A stretch of 64,000 nt of DNA from Chitinophaga pendula (GTDB lineage Bacteria; Bacteroidota; Bacteroidia; Chitinophagales; Chitinophagaceae), in assembly GCF_020386615.1 (NCBI RefSeq), contig NZ_CP077769.1, forward strand, positions 4,216,001 through 4,280,000, given 5' to 3'. The first letter of the stretch is position 1. Every line of letters starts with the position of its first letter. Below are positions 15,715-23,579 of the stretch, piece by piece. A model generated the notes under the pieces. It was not told the DNA's origin and ran no database searches. It saw only the letters and a program-made list of their open reading frames with translations. Both the position numbers and the translations under genes were made by a program.

Positions 15715-16734
15715 ATGAAATTTACTTCCGACAAGCCAAAACTGGACCACGTAATGAAACTACCGACTACTCCGGAAGCTTACCATGCGTTTGATATCCC
15801 CATTTCTTTCAAGTATTTGTATACGTTGGAAGGAGATAAAGGAGAGGTATTCACGCAGCGTATACGTGTGCGTGAATATGTGATTTGGTTGCATGTGATC
15901 ACTGTCAATAAGCGGATGGAGGCGAAGGAGGTGCAGACGATCCTGCATCCGACGCCTTCGAAGGCGATCTTCACATTGCATTATATGTTGCAGAACCGGG
16001 TGATGGCGAAGTTGCAGCATCATGGGCAGGTGGAATTACGGGAGGGGGAGGGGGAGTATAATATGTTTTTTGTACCGCCGATACAACATGATGCTTATTT
16101 TGATCCGGGCGTGTATGTTTGTTTTCATATTGATCTTCCGCCTCATTTATTGCAACGGGTAGAATCGGAGTTGCCCTTGTTGATGTATTTATTGCGGATG
16201 ATGGAAGCGAATAACGGGGGTACTATTAATGAGGAGCCTTATTGGATTGACAGTGGGGTACGTCGTTGTATAGAGGAGATCATTGAGTGTAAGTTATCCG
16301 GACAGGAGGGGCGGTCGTTCTTATACACGCGGTGTGAGGATTTGTTTATGCATTTCCTGGAGGATTTTACGGATATCACGCCTTCTCCGGAGGAGCCGAG
16401 GTATGAATTGACAGATAAGGATACGGCGGCCATTTATGGTGTCCGGGCGTATATTCTGCAGCATTTGCATTTGCAGTTTACGTTTGATGAGTTGGCGGAC
16501 CGGTTTGGTATTGCGGCGGATAAGTTGCGTTATGGTTTTCCACGGATGTTTTACCGGAAGATGGCGATGTTTCTGAAGGAGCAGCGTATGATCCGGTCTA
16601 TGGAGTTGATAAAGACGACGAGGCTGAATGTGTCTATTATTGCGAATATGGTGGGTTACCGGGATGTGGAGGAGTTTTCGCGGGCATTCAGGCAGTATTA
16701 TGGTTGTTGTCCTTTGCAGGAAAAGCGTCATTAG
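15715..16734 (+). CDS. AraC-family transcriptional regulator, paralogue of 13732-14706
   Basis: This 339-residue protein has the same layout as its neighbour: an N-terminal sensor half (LHYMLQNRVMAKLQHHG, VPPIQHDAYFDPGVYVCFHIDLP) and a C-terminal two-HTH AraC domain (FTFDELADRFGIAADKLRYGFPRMF, then LNVSIIANMVGYRDVEEFSRAFRQYYG). The two proteins share motif order in the sensor half (HYMLQ/HCMLQ, H(A/E)A..PG(V/I)Y..FHIDL), so they arose by duplication and then diverged strongly. The ATG at 15715 follows an A-rich stretch, the usual Bacteroidota translation context. No target operon is obvious. Confidence 0.9.
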   Translation: MKFTSDKPKLDHVMKLPTTPEAYHAFDIPISFKYLYTLEGDKGEVFTQRIRVREYVIWLHVITVNKRMEAKEVQTILHPTPSKAIFTLHYMLQNRVMAKLQHHGQVELREGEGEYNMFFVPPIQHDAYFDPGVYVCFHIDLPPHLLQRVESELPLLMYLLRMMEANNGGTINEEPYWIDSGVRRCIEEIIECKLSGQEGRSFLYTRCEDLFMHFLEDFTDITPSPEEPRYELTDKDTAAIYGVRAYILQHLHLQFTFDELADRFGIAADKLRYGFPRMFYRKMAMFLKEQRMIRSMELIKTTRLNVSIIANMVGYRDVEEFSRAFRQYYGCCPLQEKRH

Positions 16735-17215
16735 CAGGGCGCTATCTATCCTGAATTAGGGGCTAGTGATCCAATAAATTACAGATAACGGAGTTAAGTG
16801 AGTTACTTTATGTTCTCAAATATTGATACAGGAAGAGGCTGCTTTTTTGACGGCGCTTATCGTTCATCCAAAATCCACCCGCCTTAAATTACCGTAGGTA
16901 TAAAGTTGATAAGGTGTTGCCCCATAGCACAACCAAATGAACTTTACAAGAAGGCAGGCATTGATTGTCGTTGACTATCTAGCAATAATACATATTTTTT
17001 TTCATTACTGGCCGAGGGGGCTGGTTTTTCGGGAAGTTACTGGTCGTCTTCAGCCGGAGTACACGGATGGGGTGTAGGTGGATGATTATCCTTTTACTAT
17101 TCCTGGTGCTCTACTGTAGCAAAAATCTGGTGGGAGGCCGCTTCATGGATAATATTGAAAGCCTCTTTTGTACGTCCTGGTATAACTGTTTTACATCACA
17201 GGTAAATTTCAATGC
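16735..17215. other. Intergenic region between AraC-type and ECF sigma genes
   Basis: About 480 bp with no supported gene. A 62-codon frame at 17067-17255 overlaps the sigma-factor start in another frame and looks accidental. No exact TAnnTTTG box is present close to the sigma gene, and I see no clear repeat or hairpin. Confidence 0.4.
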
Positions 17216-17755
17216 ATGCTGCAACAAGAAGATGAATTGTTATTGGAGAGATTGAGGAGTGGTGATGATAGCGCATTTACGGAAATTTTTAAAAAGTACT
17301 ACAAGTTTCTCTGGCTGGAGGCATCTTTTCTGTTAAAGGATGTGACCATTGCGGATGACATTGTGCAGGATATGTTTGTGCGGTGGTGGGAGAACAAGGC
17401 ACTGTCGACGGTTCGCATTTCTTTAAAGTTATATTTGCTTCAGTCTTTGCGTTACCGGTGTATTAATGAGAACATTAAACACCGTAATAAACAGAAGAAG
17501 CTGCAAAATTATTCTATTACGCAGTCAGAGGGGGAGTCCTTTGACCATATGGTAAATAGTGAACTGGGGCATCAGATTGCCAATGCGATCAATGATATTC
17601 CGGAAAAATCGTCCCGCGTATTCAAGATGGTATATGTGGAGCAATTGCAGCAGAAGGATGTCGCGGAAGAACTCGGTATTAGTATACAAACGCTCAGGAA
17701 CCAGATACATACGACCCTTAAGACGTTAAGGAAAAAACTGGCCGGTAGTCGTTAA
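17216..17755 (+). CDS. ECF-type RNA polymerase sigma factor
   Basis: This 179-residue group IV sigma factor has region 2 at about residues 12-80 (FTEIFKKYYKFLWLEASFLLKD, ADDIVQDMFVRWWENKAL) and region 4 at about residues 115-170 (INDIPEKSSRVFKMVYVEQLQQKDVAEELGISIQTLRNQIHTTLKTLR, the HTH). It is followed after 41 bp by a FecR gene, the usual anti-sigma partner. Unlike most such pairs in this phylum, no TonB-dependent receptor comes next, so the regulon lies elsewhere or the receptor has been lost. The ATG at 17216 (MLQQEDELLLERL) fits the family start; another ATG at 17212 is out of frame. Confidence 0.93.
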   Translation: MLQQEDELLLERLRSGDDSAFTEIFKKYYKFLWLEASFLLKDVTIADDIVQDMFVRWWENKALSTVRISLKLYLLQSLRYRCINENIKHRNKQKKLQNYSITQSEGESFDHMVNSELGHQIANAINDIPEKSSRVFKMVYVEQLQQKDVAEELGISIQTLRNQIHTTLKTLRKKLAGSR

Positions 17756-17796
17756 CCCAAGGCGCCGGTCGTATTCATTAATTTTCAACATCTACA

Positions 17797-18933
17797 ATGA
17801 GCGAGAGACTTAATAAGATCAGGGATTGGACAACGGAAGAGATGGCAGGTATCATTAGTGAGGAAGACAGGATAGCTCTTCATGAGGCCATTACCCTGGA
17901 TAAAGATGCACAACGTATTTGGGAAGAAACGAGAAGTCACACGCAGCGGCCCGTTATAAAGGAAAAATGGGATAAGCTGGATGCCAACGTTGCCTTATTG
18001 TCGCTGGAAGATCGTCTTTTCGGTAAGCAGCGACGTCGTACCAGGATACGTAAATTGGTGGCTATAGCTGCAGTCGTACTGGCTGCTGCCGGGATATGGT
18101 TGGTATTTAAGCGGGGCTCGGGCAGGTGGCCGGGCGAGCTGGTCAGCACCGGTATTGACGGCAAGCCCAAGGTGGTGTTGAAAGTATCCAGTGGCAAGTT
18201 AGTAGATCTATCCAGTGGAGATGGTTCTGTAACGGTAGATGGTATTGCGCTTACTAACAGTAATCGTATGCTGACCTACGAGGCTAATACGAACCCACGG
18301 GATAACTGGAGTACCCTGACAGTACCACCGGGTACAGACTATAAGCTGGAACTTTCAGATGGCAGCATCGTATGGTTGAATGCTTCCAGTACTTTACATT
18401 TCCCTTTCAACTTCACAGGAGACACACGGGAGATCAGCATCCGGGGTGAGGCCTTCCTACAGATCAAAAAACAGGCGAATAAGCCCTTTATTGTACATCT
18501 TCCACACAGTACTGTCAATGTATTGGGTACTTCCTTCAATATCAACACTTACGATTCCACCCATATAAAAGTCTCGTTACTGGAGGGGGCTGTTAAAATG
18601 AATACCCGGCATGAGAGTGTATTGCTGCAGCCGGGGTATGAAGTGGAACTGAAGGATGGCAAAATGCAGACGGCAGCGCATTTTGATGCCGATGCGGTAC
18701 TGAGCTGGCGGCAGGGCATTTATTATTTTGACAATGCTCCCCTCTCCGAAATCGCGCTGATCATTCCCAGGTGGCATGGTGTGGAGGTGGTACTAGACAG
18801 TGATAAGGCTGCTACACGGCGGATCAGTGGGGTATTGCAGCGGGACAGGCCCCTGAAGGAATTCCTGGAACAGGTTAAAATGAGTATCGGCGCGGAATAT
18901 TACTTTGAAAAAGGGGTATTACACTTTAAATAA
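17797..18933 (+). CDS. FecR-family anti-sigma factor, orphan (no adjacent receptor)
   Basis: This 378-residue inner-membrane regulator has a cytoplasmic anti-sigma region (1-80), one membrane helix at about 87-104 (LVAIAAVVLAAAGIWLVF) and a periplasmic FecR domain. The FecR domain shows LTVPPGTDYKLELSDGSIVWLNASS, REISIRGEAFLQIKKQANKPF and VNVLGTSFNINTY. The C-terminal part (RISGVLQRDRPLKEFLEQV) is the DUF4974 domain that contacts the receptor's STN domain. The presence of this domain implies a cognate STN-bearing receptor, but none is encoded here. Co-transcribed with the preceding sigma gene and ended by a strong terminator. Confidence 0.93.
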   Translation: MSERLNKIRDWTTEEMAGIISEEDRIALHEAITLDKDAQRIWEETRSHTQRPVIKEKWDKLDANVALLSLEDRLFGKQRRRTRIRKLVAIAAVVLAAAGIWLVFKRGSGRWPGELVSTGIDGKPKVVLKVSSGKLVDLSSGDGSVTVDGIALTNSNRMLTYEANTNPRDNWSTLTVPPGTDYKLELSDGSIVWLNASSTLHFPFNFTGDTREISIRGEAFLQIKKQANKPFIVHLPHSTVNVLGTSFNINTYDSTHIKVSLLEGAVKMNTRHESVLLQPGYEVELKDGKMQTAAHFDADAVLSWRQGIYYFDNAPLSEIALIIPRWHGVEVVLDSDKAATRRISGVLQRDRPLKEFLEQVKMSIGAEYYFEKGVLHFK

Positions 18934-18954
18934 ATAATTAAAAATTGGGGTGTC

Positions 18955-18991
18955 GGGGGATCGTATCGTATGGTGCGATCCCCCTTTTTTT
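18955..18991 (+). terminator. Terminator of the sigma/FecR pair
   Basis: A 9-bp stem GGGGGATCG/CGATCCCCC (18955-18963 and 18976-18984) is followed by seven T, 21 bp after the fecR stop codon. Confidence 0.92.
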
Positions 18992-19005
18992 GAGGAATAT
19001 GGCAT

Positions 19006-19035
19006 AAAAAAGGCTGCTTCGTCGATGAAACAGCC
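19006..19035 (-). terminator. Terminator of the ferredoxin gene
   Basis: On the minus strand GGCTGTTTC pairs with GAAGCAGCC with one G-T type mismatch around a short loop, then six T. It is about 70 bp after the ferredoxin stop codon and close behind the opposing sigma/FecR terminator. Confidence 0.8.
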
Positions 19036-19106
19036 CTTTAAAGTGCTTCGGATGTAGTTTCCTTATAAGCTTAGCGTCCTTAATTGTTAACCTTGGGGAT
19101 AATATC

Positions 19107-19454
19107 TTAGATATGTAATTGCTCTTTCTTGGCCAGGAGTTCTTCAACGGTTTCCTGGTACATTTCATCAGGTACACAGCAGTCTACCGGGCAAACAGCG
19201 GCGCATTGCGGCTCTTCGTGAAAGCCTTGACATTCGGTACATTTATTTGGAACTATATAGTAAGTATCTACGCTGATAGGTGCATTACGTTGTTCGGCAT
19301 CAATAGAAGAGCCGTCCATCAGTTTAAATGAGCCAGTAACAGTGGTTCCGTCTACCATTGCCCATTCCACTCCCCCTTCATATATTGCATTGTTAGGGCA
19401 CTCGGGCTCGCAAGCGCCACAATTAATACACTCATCAGTTATCTTGATTGCCAT
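19107..19454 (-). CDS. Two-cluster 4Fe-4S ferredoxin (Bacteroidota type)
   Basis: This 115-residue electron carrier has two cysteine motifs: [15 protein letters not shown] (residues 9-23) and, after a long insert, [21 protein letters not shown]. The second has the expanded spacing typical of the Alvin/FdxA-like ferredoxins of this phylum. All eight cluster cysteines are present. It is divergent from the LuxC-like acyl-CoA reductase gene with only 95 bp between starts. That is a frequent pairing and suggests reductant supply or shared control. A -7 box lies at 19499-19506. Confidence 0.93.
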   Translation of the reverse strand: MAIKITDECINCGACEPECPNNAIYEGGVEWAMVDGTTVTGSFKLMDGSSIDAEQRNAPISVDTYYIVPNKCTECQGFHEEPQCAAVCPVDCCVPDEMYQETVEELLAKKEQLHI

Positions 19455-19465
19455 AATGTAAACTT

Positions 19466-19494
19466 TTTGTTTAAGTAGTAAGCCATTAATTTTG
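19466..19494 (+). promoter_or_regulatory. Promoter of the LuxC-like reductase gene
   Basis: A TTTG at 19466-19469 and TAATTTTG at 19487-19494 are separated by 17 bp, near the Bacteroidota consensus spacing. The ATG is at 19550. It lies beside the ferredoxin -7 box, so the two promoters are back to back. Confidence 0.55.
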
Positions 19495-19498
19495 TTAA

Positions 19499-19506
19499 CA
19501 AAAATA
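19499..19506 (-). promoter_or_regulatory. -7 element for the ferredoxin gene
   Basis: Read on the minus strand as TATTTTTG, an exact TAnnTTTG, 45 bp ahead of the ferredoxin ATG. It lies next to the oppositely directed promoter of the reductase gene. Confidence 0.55.
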
Positions 19507-19549
19507 GAATATCTCGGTCTAAAAAGTTTAATTTATTTATATCGTTTTC

Positions 19550-20545
19550 ATGAATAGTACAGAAAAAATAGCGGCCCTGGTGCGTTTGGGACAGTATCTA
19601 ACCAGTGATGAGCCGGCATTGCAACTTGTCAAAGAGCGAGCCGAGCAGGCTAATGGCTGGTTCACGCCAGCGTTTATGGACAAGGCGATCCAATCGCTCA
19701 CAGCGGGATACCTGCAGGAGGCATCGTTAACCAGTTGGCTCGAAAGTTACCAGCAGGTGGCTGGCACGGGTCCAAAATCAGTGGGTATTGTGGCTGCCGG
19801 TAATATTCCAATGGTAGGGTTCCATGACTGGCTTTGCGGCTTTGTCAGCGGGCACCAGGTAAAGCTGAAGCTGTCATCAAAGGACGAGGTACTAATGAAA
19901 CATGTACTGGCGAAGATGGAAGAATGGTACCCCGCCTGCGAGGGCCAAACGGTGGTACAGGACATGCTGAAGGATTGCGATGCCTATATTGCTACCGGCA
20001 GTAATAATTCTGCACGATATTTCGAATATTACTTTGCCAAGTATCCGCATATCATTCGCCGAAATCGTACTTCGGTGGCTATATTGACCGGGGGGGAAAC
20101 GGCGGCACAGCTGTCTGCACTGGCAGATGATGTGATGCTGTATTTTGGGTTAGGCTGCCGGAACGTAACCAAGATCTATGTGCCAGTGGGATATGATTTC
20201 GTACCCTTACTGGAGGCTTTCAAACGTTATGACTACCTGGTAGACCATCATAAGTACAAGAATAACTATGATTACAACCTGGCGTTGTTGCTGTTGAACA
20301 ACAGCTATTATATGACCAATAGCAGTTTGTTACTCCATGAATCGTCTTCCCTCTTCTCTCCTATCAGTGTGCTTCATTATGCTTTTTATGAGCATGCTGA
20401 CAGTTTGCGGCAGGAGTTGCGTGAAAGCCAGGATGTGCAATGTCTGGTAGGGGATTCCCTGATCCCGTTTGGTTCGGCGCAGCATCCGACACTGGCCGAC
20501 TATGCTGACGGTATTGATACCATGCGGTTCTTACGGGCTTTGTAA
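19550..20545 (+). CDS. Acyl-CoA reductase (LuxC-like)
   Basis: This 331-residue cytoplasmic protein resembles the LuxC-type acyl-CoA reductases of Bacteroidota. It has the nucleotide-binding start SVGIVAAGNIPMVGFHDWL, the segment DAYIATGSNNSARYFEYYF, and the putative catalytic cysteine in YFGLGCRNVTKIYVP. The C-terminus (LVGDSLIPFGSAQHPTLADYADGIDTM) completes the domain. LuxC reduces activated fatty acids to aldehydes with NADPH. No luxD or luxE homologue is seen here, so the product's fate is unknown. Length is shorter than classical LuxC (about 480), which fits the phylum's compact version. Shares its control region with the ferredoxin gene. Confidence 0.8.
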   Translation: MNSTEKIAALVRLGQYLTSDEPALQLVKERAEQANGWFTPAFMDKAIQSLTAGYLQEASLTSWLESYQQVAGTGPKSVGIVAAGNIPMVGFHDWLCGFVSGHQVKLKLSSKDEVLMKHVLAKMEEWYPACEGQTVVQDMLKDCDAYIATGSNNSARYFEYYFAKYPHIIRRNRTSVAILTGGETAAQLSALADDVMLYFGLGCRNVTKIYVPVGYDFVPLLEAFKRYDYLVDHHKYKNNYDYNLALLLLNNSYYMTNSSLLLHESSSLFSPISVLHYAFYEHADSLRQELRESQDVQCLVGDSLIPFGSAQHPTLADYADGIDTMRFLRAL

Positions 20546-20568
20546 GGAGATTGGTACGCAGCTATGGT

Positions 20569-20606
20569 CATCCCGCCGCAGGCAGTACCTGCAGCGGGAT
20601 GTTTTT
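20569..20606 (+). terminator. Terminator of the LuxC-like gene
   Basis: CATCCCGC pairs with GCGGGATG, and GCAGG with CCTGC inside it, separated by a one-base mismatch, then TTTTT. It lies 23 bp after the stop codon. Confidence 0.88.
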
Positions 20607-20784
20607 AGTTGGGGGGATGGCTAGCAGTCAACTACTAACATTTTGTCTGTTTAATTTGTTATTCTGTCAGGAGAGATGCGACTAGCTGGCAGCCACCTTT
20701 TCGGGCTTTAAGGTGCTGTTAACGAATGGTATAAAAATGTGTTAAAGTGAATATAGAGGTCATACAATCATTAAACAGCACTAT

Positions 20785-20792
20785 TAAATTTG
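20785..20792 (+). promoter_or_regulatory. -7 element for the DegP-like gene
   Basis: TAAATTTG, an exact TAnnTTTG, sits about 73 bp upstream of the protease ATG. There is no clear -33 TTTG. Confidence 0.45.
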
Positions 20793-20865
20793 TATCAAAG
20801 GCATGTAAATTGATGACTTTATCGTATCGACTTATTCATTTAAAAAACTTAAATCCACTATTTAT

Positions 20866-22416
20866 ATGAAATTCCGACAAATAGCGGCAACCGTACTTAT
20901 TAGTGCTGCCACTGCCTTTGCCAGCGTATTTGTTTACAGCAAATATGTACAACCCCGGCAGGCAGGTTTTTATCAAAACGGGTCCAAGGATATCCCTGTA
21001 AACTATGCCAGTTATATGCCTGGTACCGAAGTGCGTAACGCCACCCCTCCTACTGATTTTCAGCAAGCGGCGAGCATTGCCACGCCGGGAGTGGTGCATA
21101 TTAAAACTAAGATCAATCCAAGGCAGGTAAGTAATAATCTGCAGGGACGCCGTAGCATCTTACAAGATCTCTTTGGCGATGAATTTTTCGGCGATGAGTT
21201 CAACGGCGATGGCGGTGGCAGGAAATATTATGTTCCCGGCCAGATGGCTTCCGGTTCTGGTGTGGTTATCTCCGACGACGGTTATATCGTAACTAATAAT
21301 CACGTAGTAGACCAGGCAGATGAGATCAGTGTGACGTTGAACAATAACAAGACTTATAAAGCCAAGGTGATTGGGGTTGATCCCAATACTGATCTGGCTG
21401 TAATCAAAATCGAGGCGAGGGGCCTTCCTTATCTATTGTATGGCAATTCAGATAATGTACAGGTAGGCCAATGGGTGTTGGCAGTAGGATATCCGCTTAA
21501 CCTGGAGACTACGGTGACGGCGGGTATTGTGAGTGCTAAATCCCGTACTATCGGTATCAACAAACGAAACAGCCGTTCTGCTATTGAATCTTTTATACAA
21601 ACTGACGCCGCAGTCAACCAGGGTAACAGTGGTGGAGCATTGATTAACACGGCTGGTGAGCTGATAGGTATCAATTCAGCGATCGCTTCTCCTACAGGAG
21701 CTTATGCGGGTTATTCTTATGCCATCCCGGTGAACCTGGTAAAGAAAGTAGTCAATGATCTGATGAAATATGGTAATGTGCAGCGCGCTTACCTGGGTAT
21801 AAACTATGTAGATCCCAGTATGTATTCAGAGGAAGAATTGGGCAAGCTCGGTATAAGAAGGGATGTGAATGGTGTAGCGGTAGCCGATGTTCCGGCTAAA
21901 GGTGCAGCGGCAGCGGCAGGTATCCGCAAAGGAGACCTGATCACCAAGGTAAATGGTATCACGACTTCTTCTATTCCTGAGATGACAGAACAGATCGCCC
22001 GTTACAAACCCGGTGATAAGATCAGTATCAGCTACCTCCGTGATAACAAGGAGTATACTGTAACGACGACGCTGAAGAATATTGATGGTAATACGGACAT
22101 TGTAAAAAGCAGCGTATTGGATGCGTTGGGTGCTGATCTGGTGACGTTAACCCGTGAAGATGTAGGCCGTTTTGGATTAAAAGGCGGGGTGTACGTAAAT
22201 AGCATTGGTAGTGGTGCATTGAAAAAGCAAACTAACATGCAGAAAGGGTTTGTCATCTTGAAGGCGGGAGATCAGGCAGTGAATTCTGTAGATGAATTGA
22301 AAAAGACATTAGAGAAACAGAAGAAGGTGCAGCTGGAAGGTATTTATCTCAGGAATAACGGCTATAGTAATGTGTATTACTATAATGTTGACCTGAGTAA
22401 TGAGGTAGCTTTCTAA
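20866..22416 (+). CDS. degP: DegP/HtrA-type periplasmic serine protease
   Basis: This 516-residue Do-family protease/chaperone degrades or refolds damaged envelope proteins. An N-terminal hydrophobic signal or anchor (IAATVLISAATAFASVFVY) is followed by a trypsin-like domain with His146 (TNNHVV), Asp176 (NTDLAV) and Ser255 (GNSGGAL), so the triad is complete. A first PDZ domain (about 310-400, AYLGINYVDPSMYSEEELGKLGI) and a degenerate second PDZ (about 415-510, LTREDVGRFGLKGGVYVNSI) follow. A Gly/Asp-rich loop LA (residues 104-118) resembles the regulatory loop of DegP. It is a single-gene unit with its own promoter and terminator. Confidence 0.94.
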   Translation: MKFRQIAATVLISAATAFASVFVYSKYVQPRQAGFYQNGSKDIPVNYASYMPGTEVRNATPPTDFQQAASIATPGVVHIKTKINPRQVSNNLQGRRSILQDLFGDEFFGDEFNGDGGGRKYYVPGQMASGSGVVISDDGYIVTNNHVVDQADEISVTLNNNKTYKAKVIGVDPNTDLAVIKIEARGLPYLLYGNSDNVQVGQWVLAVGYPLNLETTVTAGIVSAKSRTIGINKRNSRSAIESFIQTDAAVNQGNSGGALINTAGELIGINSAIASPTGAYAGYSYAIPVNLVKKVVNDLMKYGNVQRAYLGINYVDPSMYSEEELGKLGIRRDVNGVAVADVPAKGAAAAAGIRKGDLITKVNGITTSSIPEMTEQIARYKPGDKISISYLRDNKEYTVTTTLKNIDGNTDIVKSSVLDALGADLVTLTREDVGRFGLKGGVYVNSIGSGALKKQTNMQKGFVILKAGDQAVNSVDELKKTLEKQKKVQLEGIYLRNNGYSNVYYYNVDLSNEVAF

Positions 22417-22460
22417 GAAAAAACATTGTTTTATATAGGTTTTATAGGTTAGGATAAAAA

Positions 22461-22487
22461 GCCCCCACAGATGGTGGGGGCTTTTTT
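22461..22487 (+). terminator. Terminator of the DegP-like gene
   Basis: A perfect 8-bp stem GCCCCCAC/GTGGGGGC (22461-22468 and 22474-22481) is followed by TTTTTT. The A-run ahead of it gives some bidirectional capacity. Confidence 0.92.
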
Positions 22488-22817
22488 GTTGCGACAAATA
22501 CAGTTAAGTGAGACTAGGCCTGTAATGTCATATCTATGAAAACCCGCATTAAAATAGACCAAGTAATTGAATGAGGGGATAAAAGTTTGTCAATGCTGAT
22601 AAAAACCCAGCGAACGCATCATTTCCGCGGTTATACGTATGATACGGATTCTCAATTTTAGACAATATTTTACTTATAAATTGCATTATATCAATGCAAT
22701 CTAAGCTATTAGGGCGTTAATAGCTTTGGGCAAATGTGCTGGGAATGGGCAATACAGGGGTGAGCCCGGGTTTCATAGCCGGGAAAATTGTCACTGTGTA
22801 AGCGAGAAAGGTTTTGT
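22488..22817. other. Intergenic region between DegP-like gene and LytTR regulator
   Basis: About 330 bp between convergent genes. It holds a perfect inverted repeat TTGCATT/AATGCAA (22681-22687 and 22693-22699) and a CCCGG...CCGGG hairpin near 22764-22782. The hairpins may end the kinase-regulator transcript. No gene is supported. Confidence 0.4.
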
Positions 22818-23579
22818 TTATAAGTTGATCACACCTTTAAGTTGGGCGAAGAATTCATCTTTCTTGCGGGAAGAGATGGGAATATTCTTCTGATCGGTCA
22901 TGACAACGGCGGTACCGAGGCCTTTGATGATCTTGACGATATGGTGAATATTGATCAGGAATGACTTATGTACTCTATAGAAACCTTTGTCAGACAGCAT
23001 TTCTTCGTATTCCTTCAATGATTTGGAGATGAGATGGGATACGTTATTGATTAGCTGGATTTTGGTATAACTATCGAAGGCCTCGCAGTAGATGATATCC
23101 TTGAGGTCGATCACATTATAGCCGTCGTTGACAGGTATTACAATTTTAGAGAATGCGTTATCATTGTTCTTTACATAGTCTTTAAGAATGGAGGCTAGTT
23201 CATTGAGCCTGCCTTTCTTACTTTTCTTTACTTTTTCCAGTGCGTCTTCTACTTCGCTTACCTTGATCGGTTTGAGCAGGTAATCTAAAGCGGCAAATTT
23301 AATTGCCTGTAGGGCGTATTCCTGGAAAGCGGTGATGAAGATCACTTCAAAGTTCAGTACCGGAAACATTTCCAAGAGCTGAAATCCATTGTGTGGAGGC
23401 ATTTCGATATCCAAAAACAGCACGTCGATGGGGTTGTTTTTGATCATCTCCGCCGCCTCATGGATATTCTGCGCCTCGCCAACTACTGTAACGTCTTTAC
23501 AATAGTTCTCGAGGATATTTCGCAAAATATGGATGTTGCGGACTTCATCGTCTACAATCGCAGCTTTAATATTACTCAT
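22818..23579 (-). CDS. LytTR-family response regulator
   Basis: This 253-residue protein has a receiver domain (1-125) with phospho-acceptor Asp57 (VLFLDIEMP), acidic pocket Asp10-Asp11 and Lys in LLKPI. The C-terminal LytTR DNA-binding domain (about 150-250) contains IIYCEAFDSYTKIQL, KSLKEYEEMLSDKGFYRVHKSFLINIHHIVKI and ISSRKKDEFF, which match well. It starts inside the stop codon of the upstream kinase (ATGA overlap), so the two are translationally coupled. This is the AlgR/AgrA/LytR type of regulator; targets are not identifiable here. Confidence 0.95.
   Translation of the reverse strand: MSNIKAAIVDDEVRNIHILRNILENYCKDVTVVGEAQNIHEAAEMIKNNPIDVLFLDIEMPPHNGFQLLEMFPVLNFEVIFITAFQEYALQAIKFAALDYLLKPIKVSEVEDALEKVKKSKKGRLNELASILKDYVKNNDNAFSKIVIPVNDGYNVIDLKDIIYCEAFDSYTKIQLINNVSHLISKSLKEYEEMLSDKGFYRVHKSFLINIHHIVKIIKGLGTAVVMTDQKNIPISSRKKDEFFAQLKGVINL

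Larger units (their letters stand above)
20546..20865. other. Intergenic region between LuxC-like and DegP-like genes
   Basis: This 320 bp contains the reductase terminator (20569-20606) and the putative DegP -7 box (20785-20792). I see nothing else coding or repeated in it. Confidence 0.5.

Noticed and set aside
17067..17255. 62-codon plus-strand frame overlapping the sigma-factor start
   Set aside because: Out of frame with the clear sigma factor; no features.
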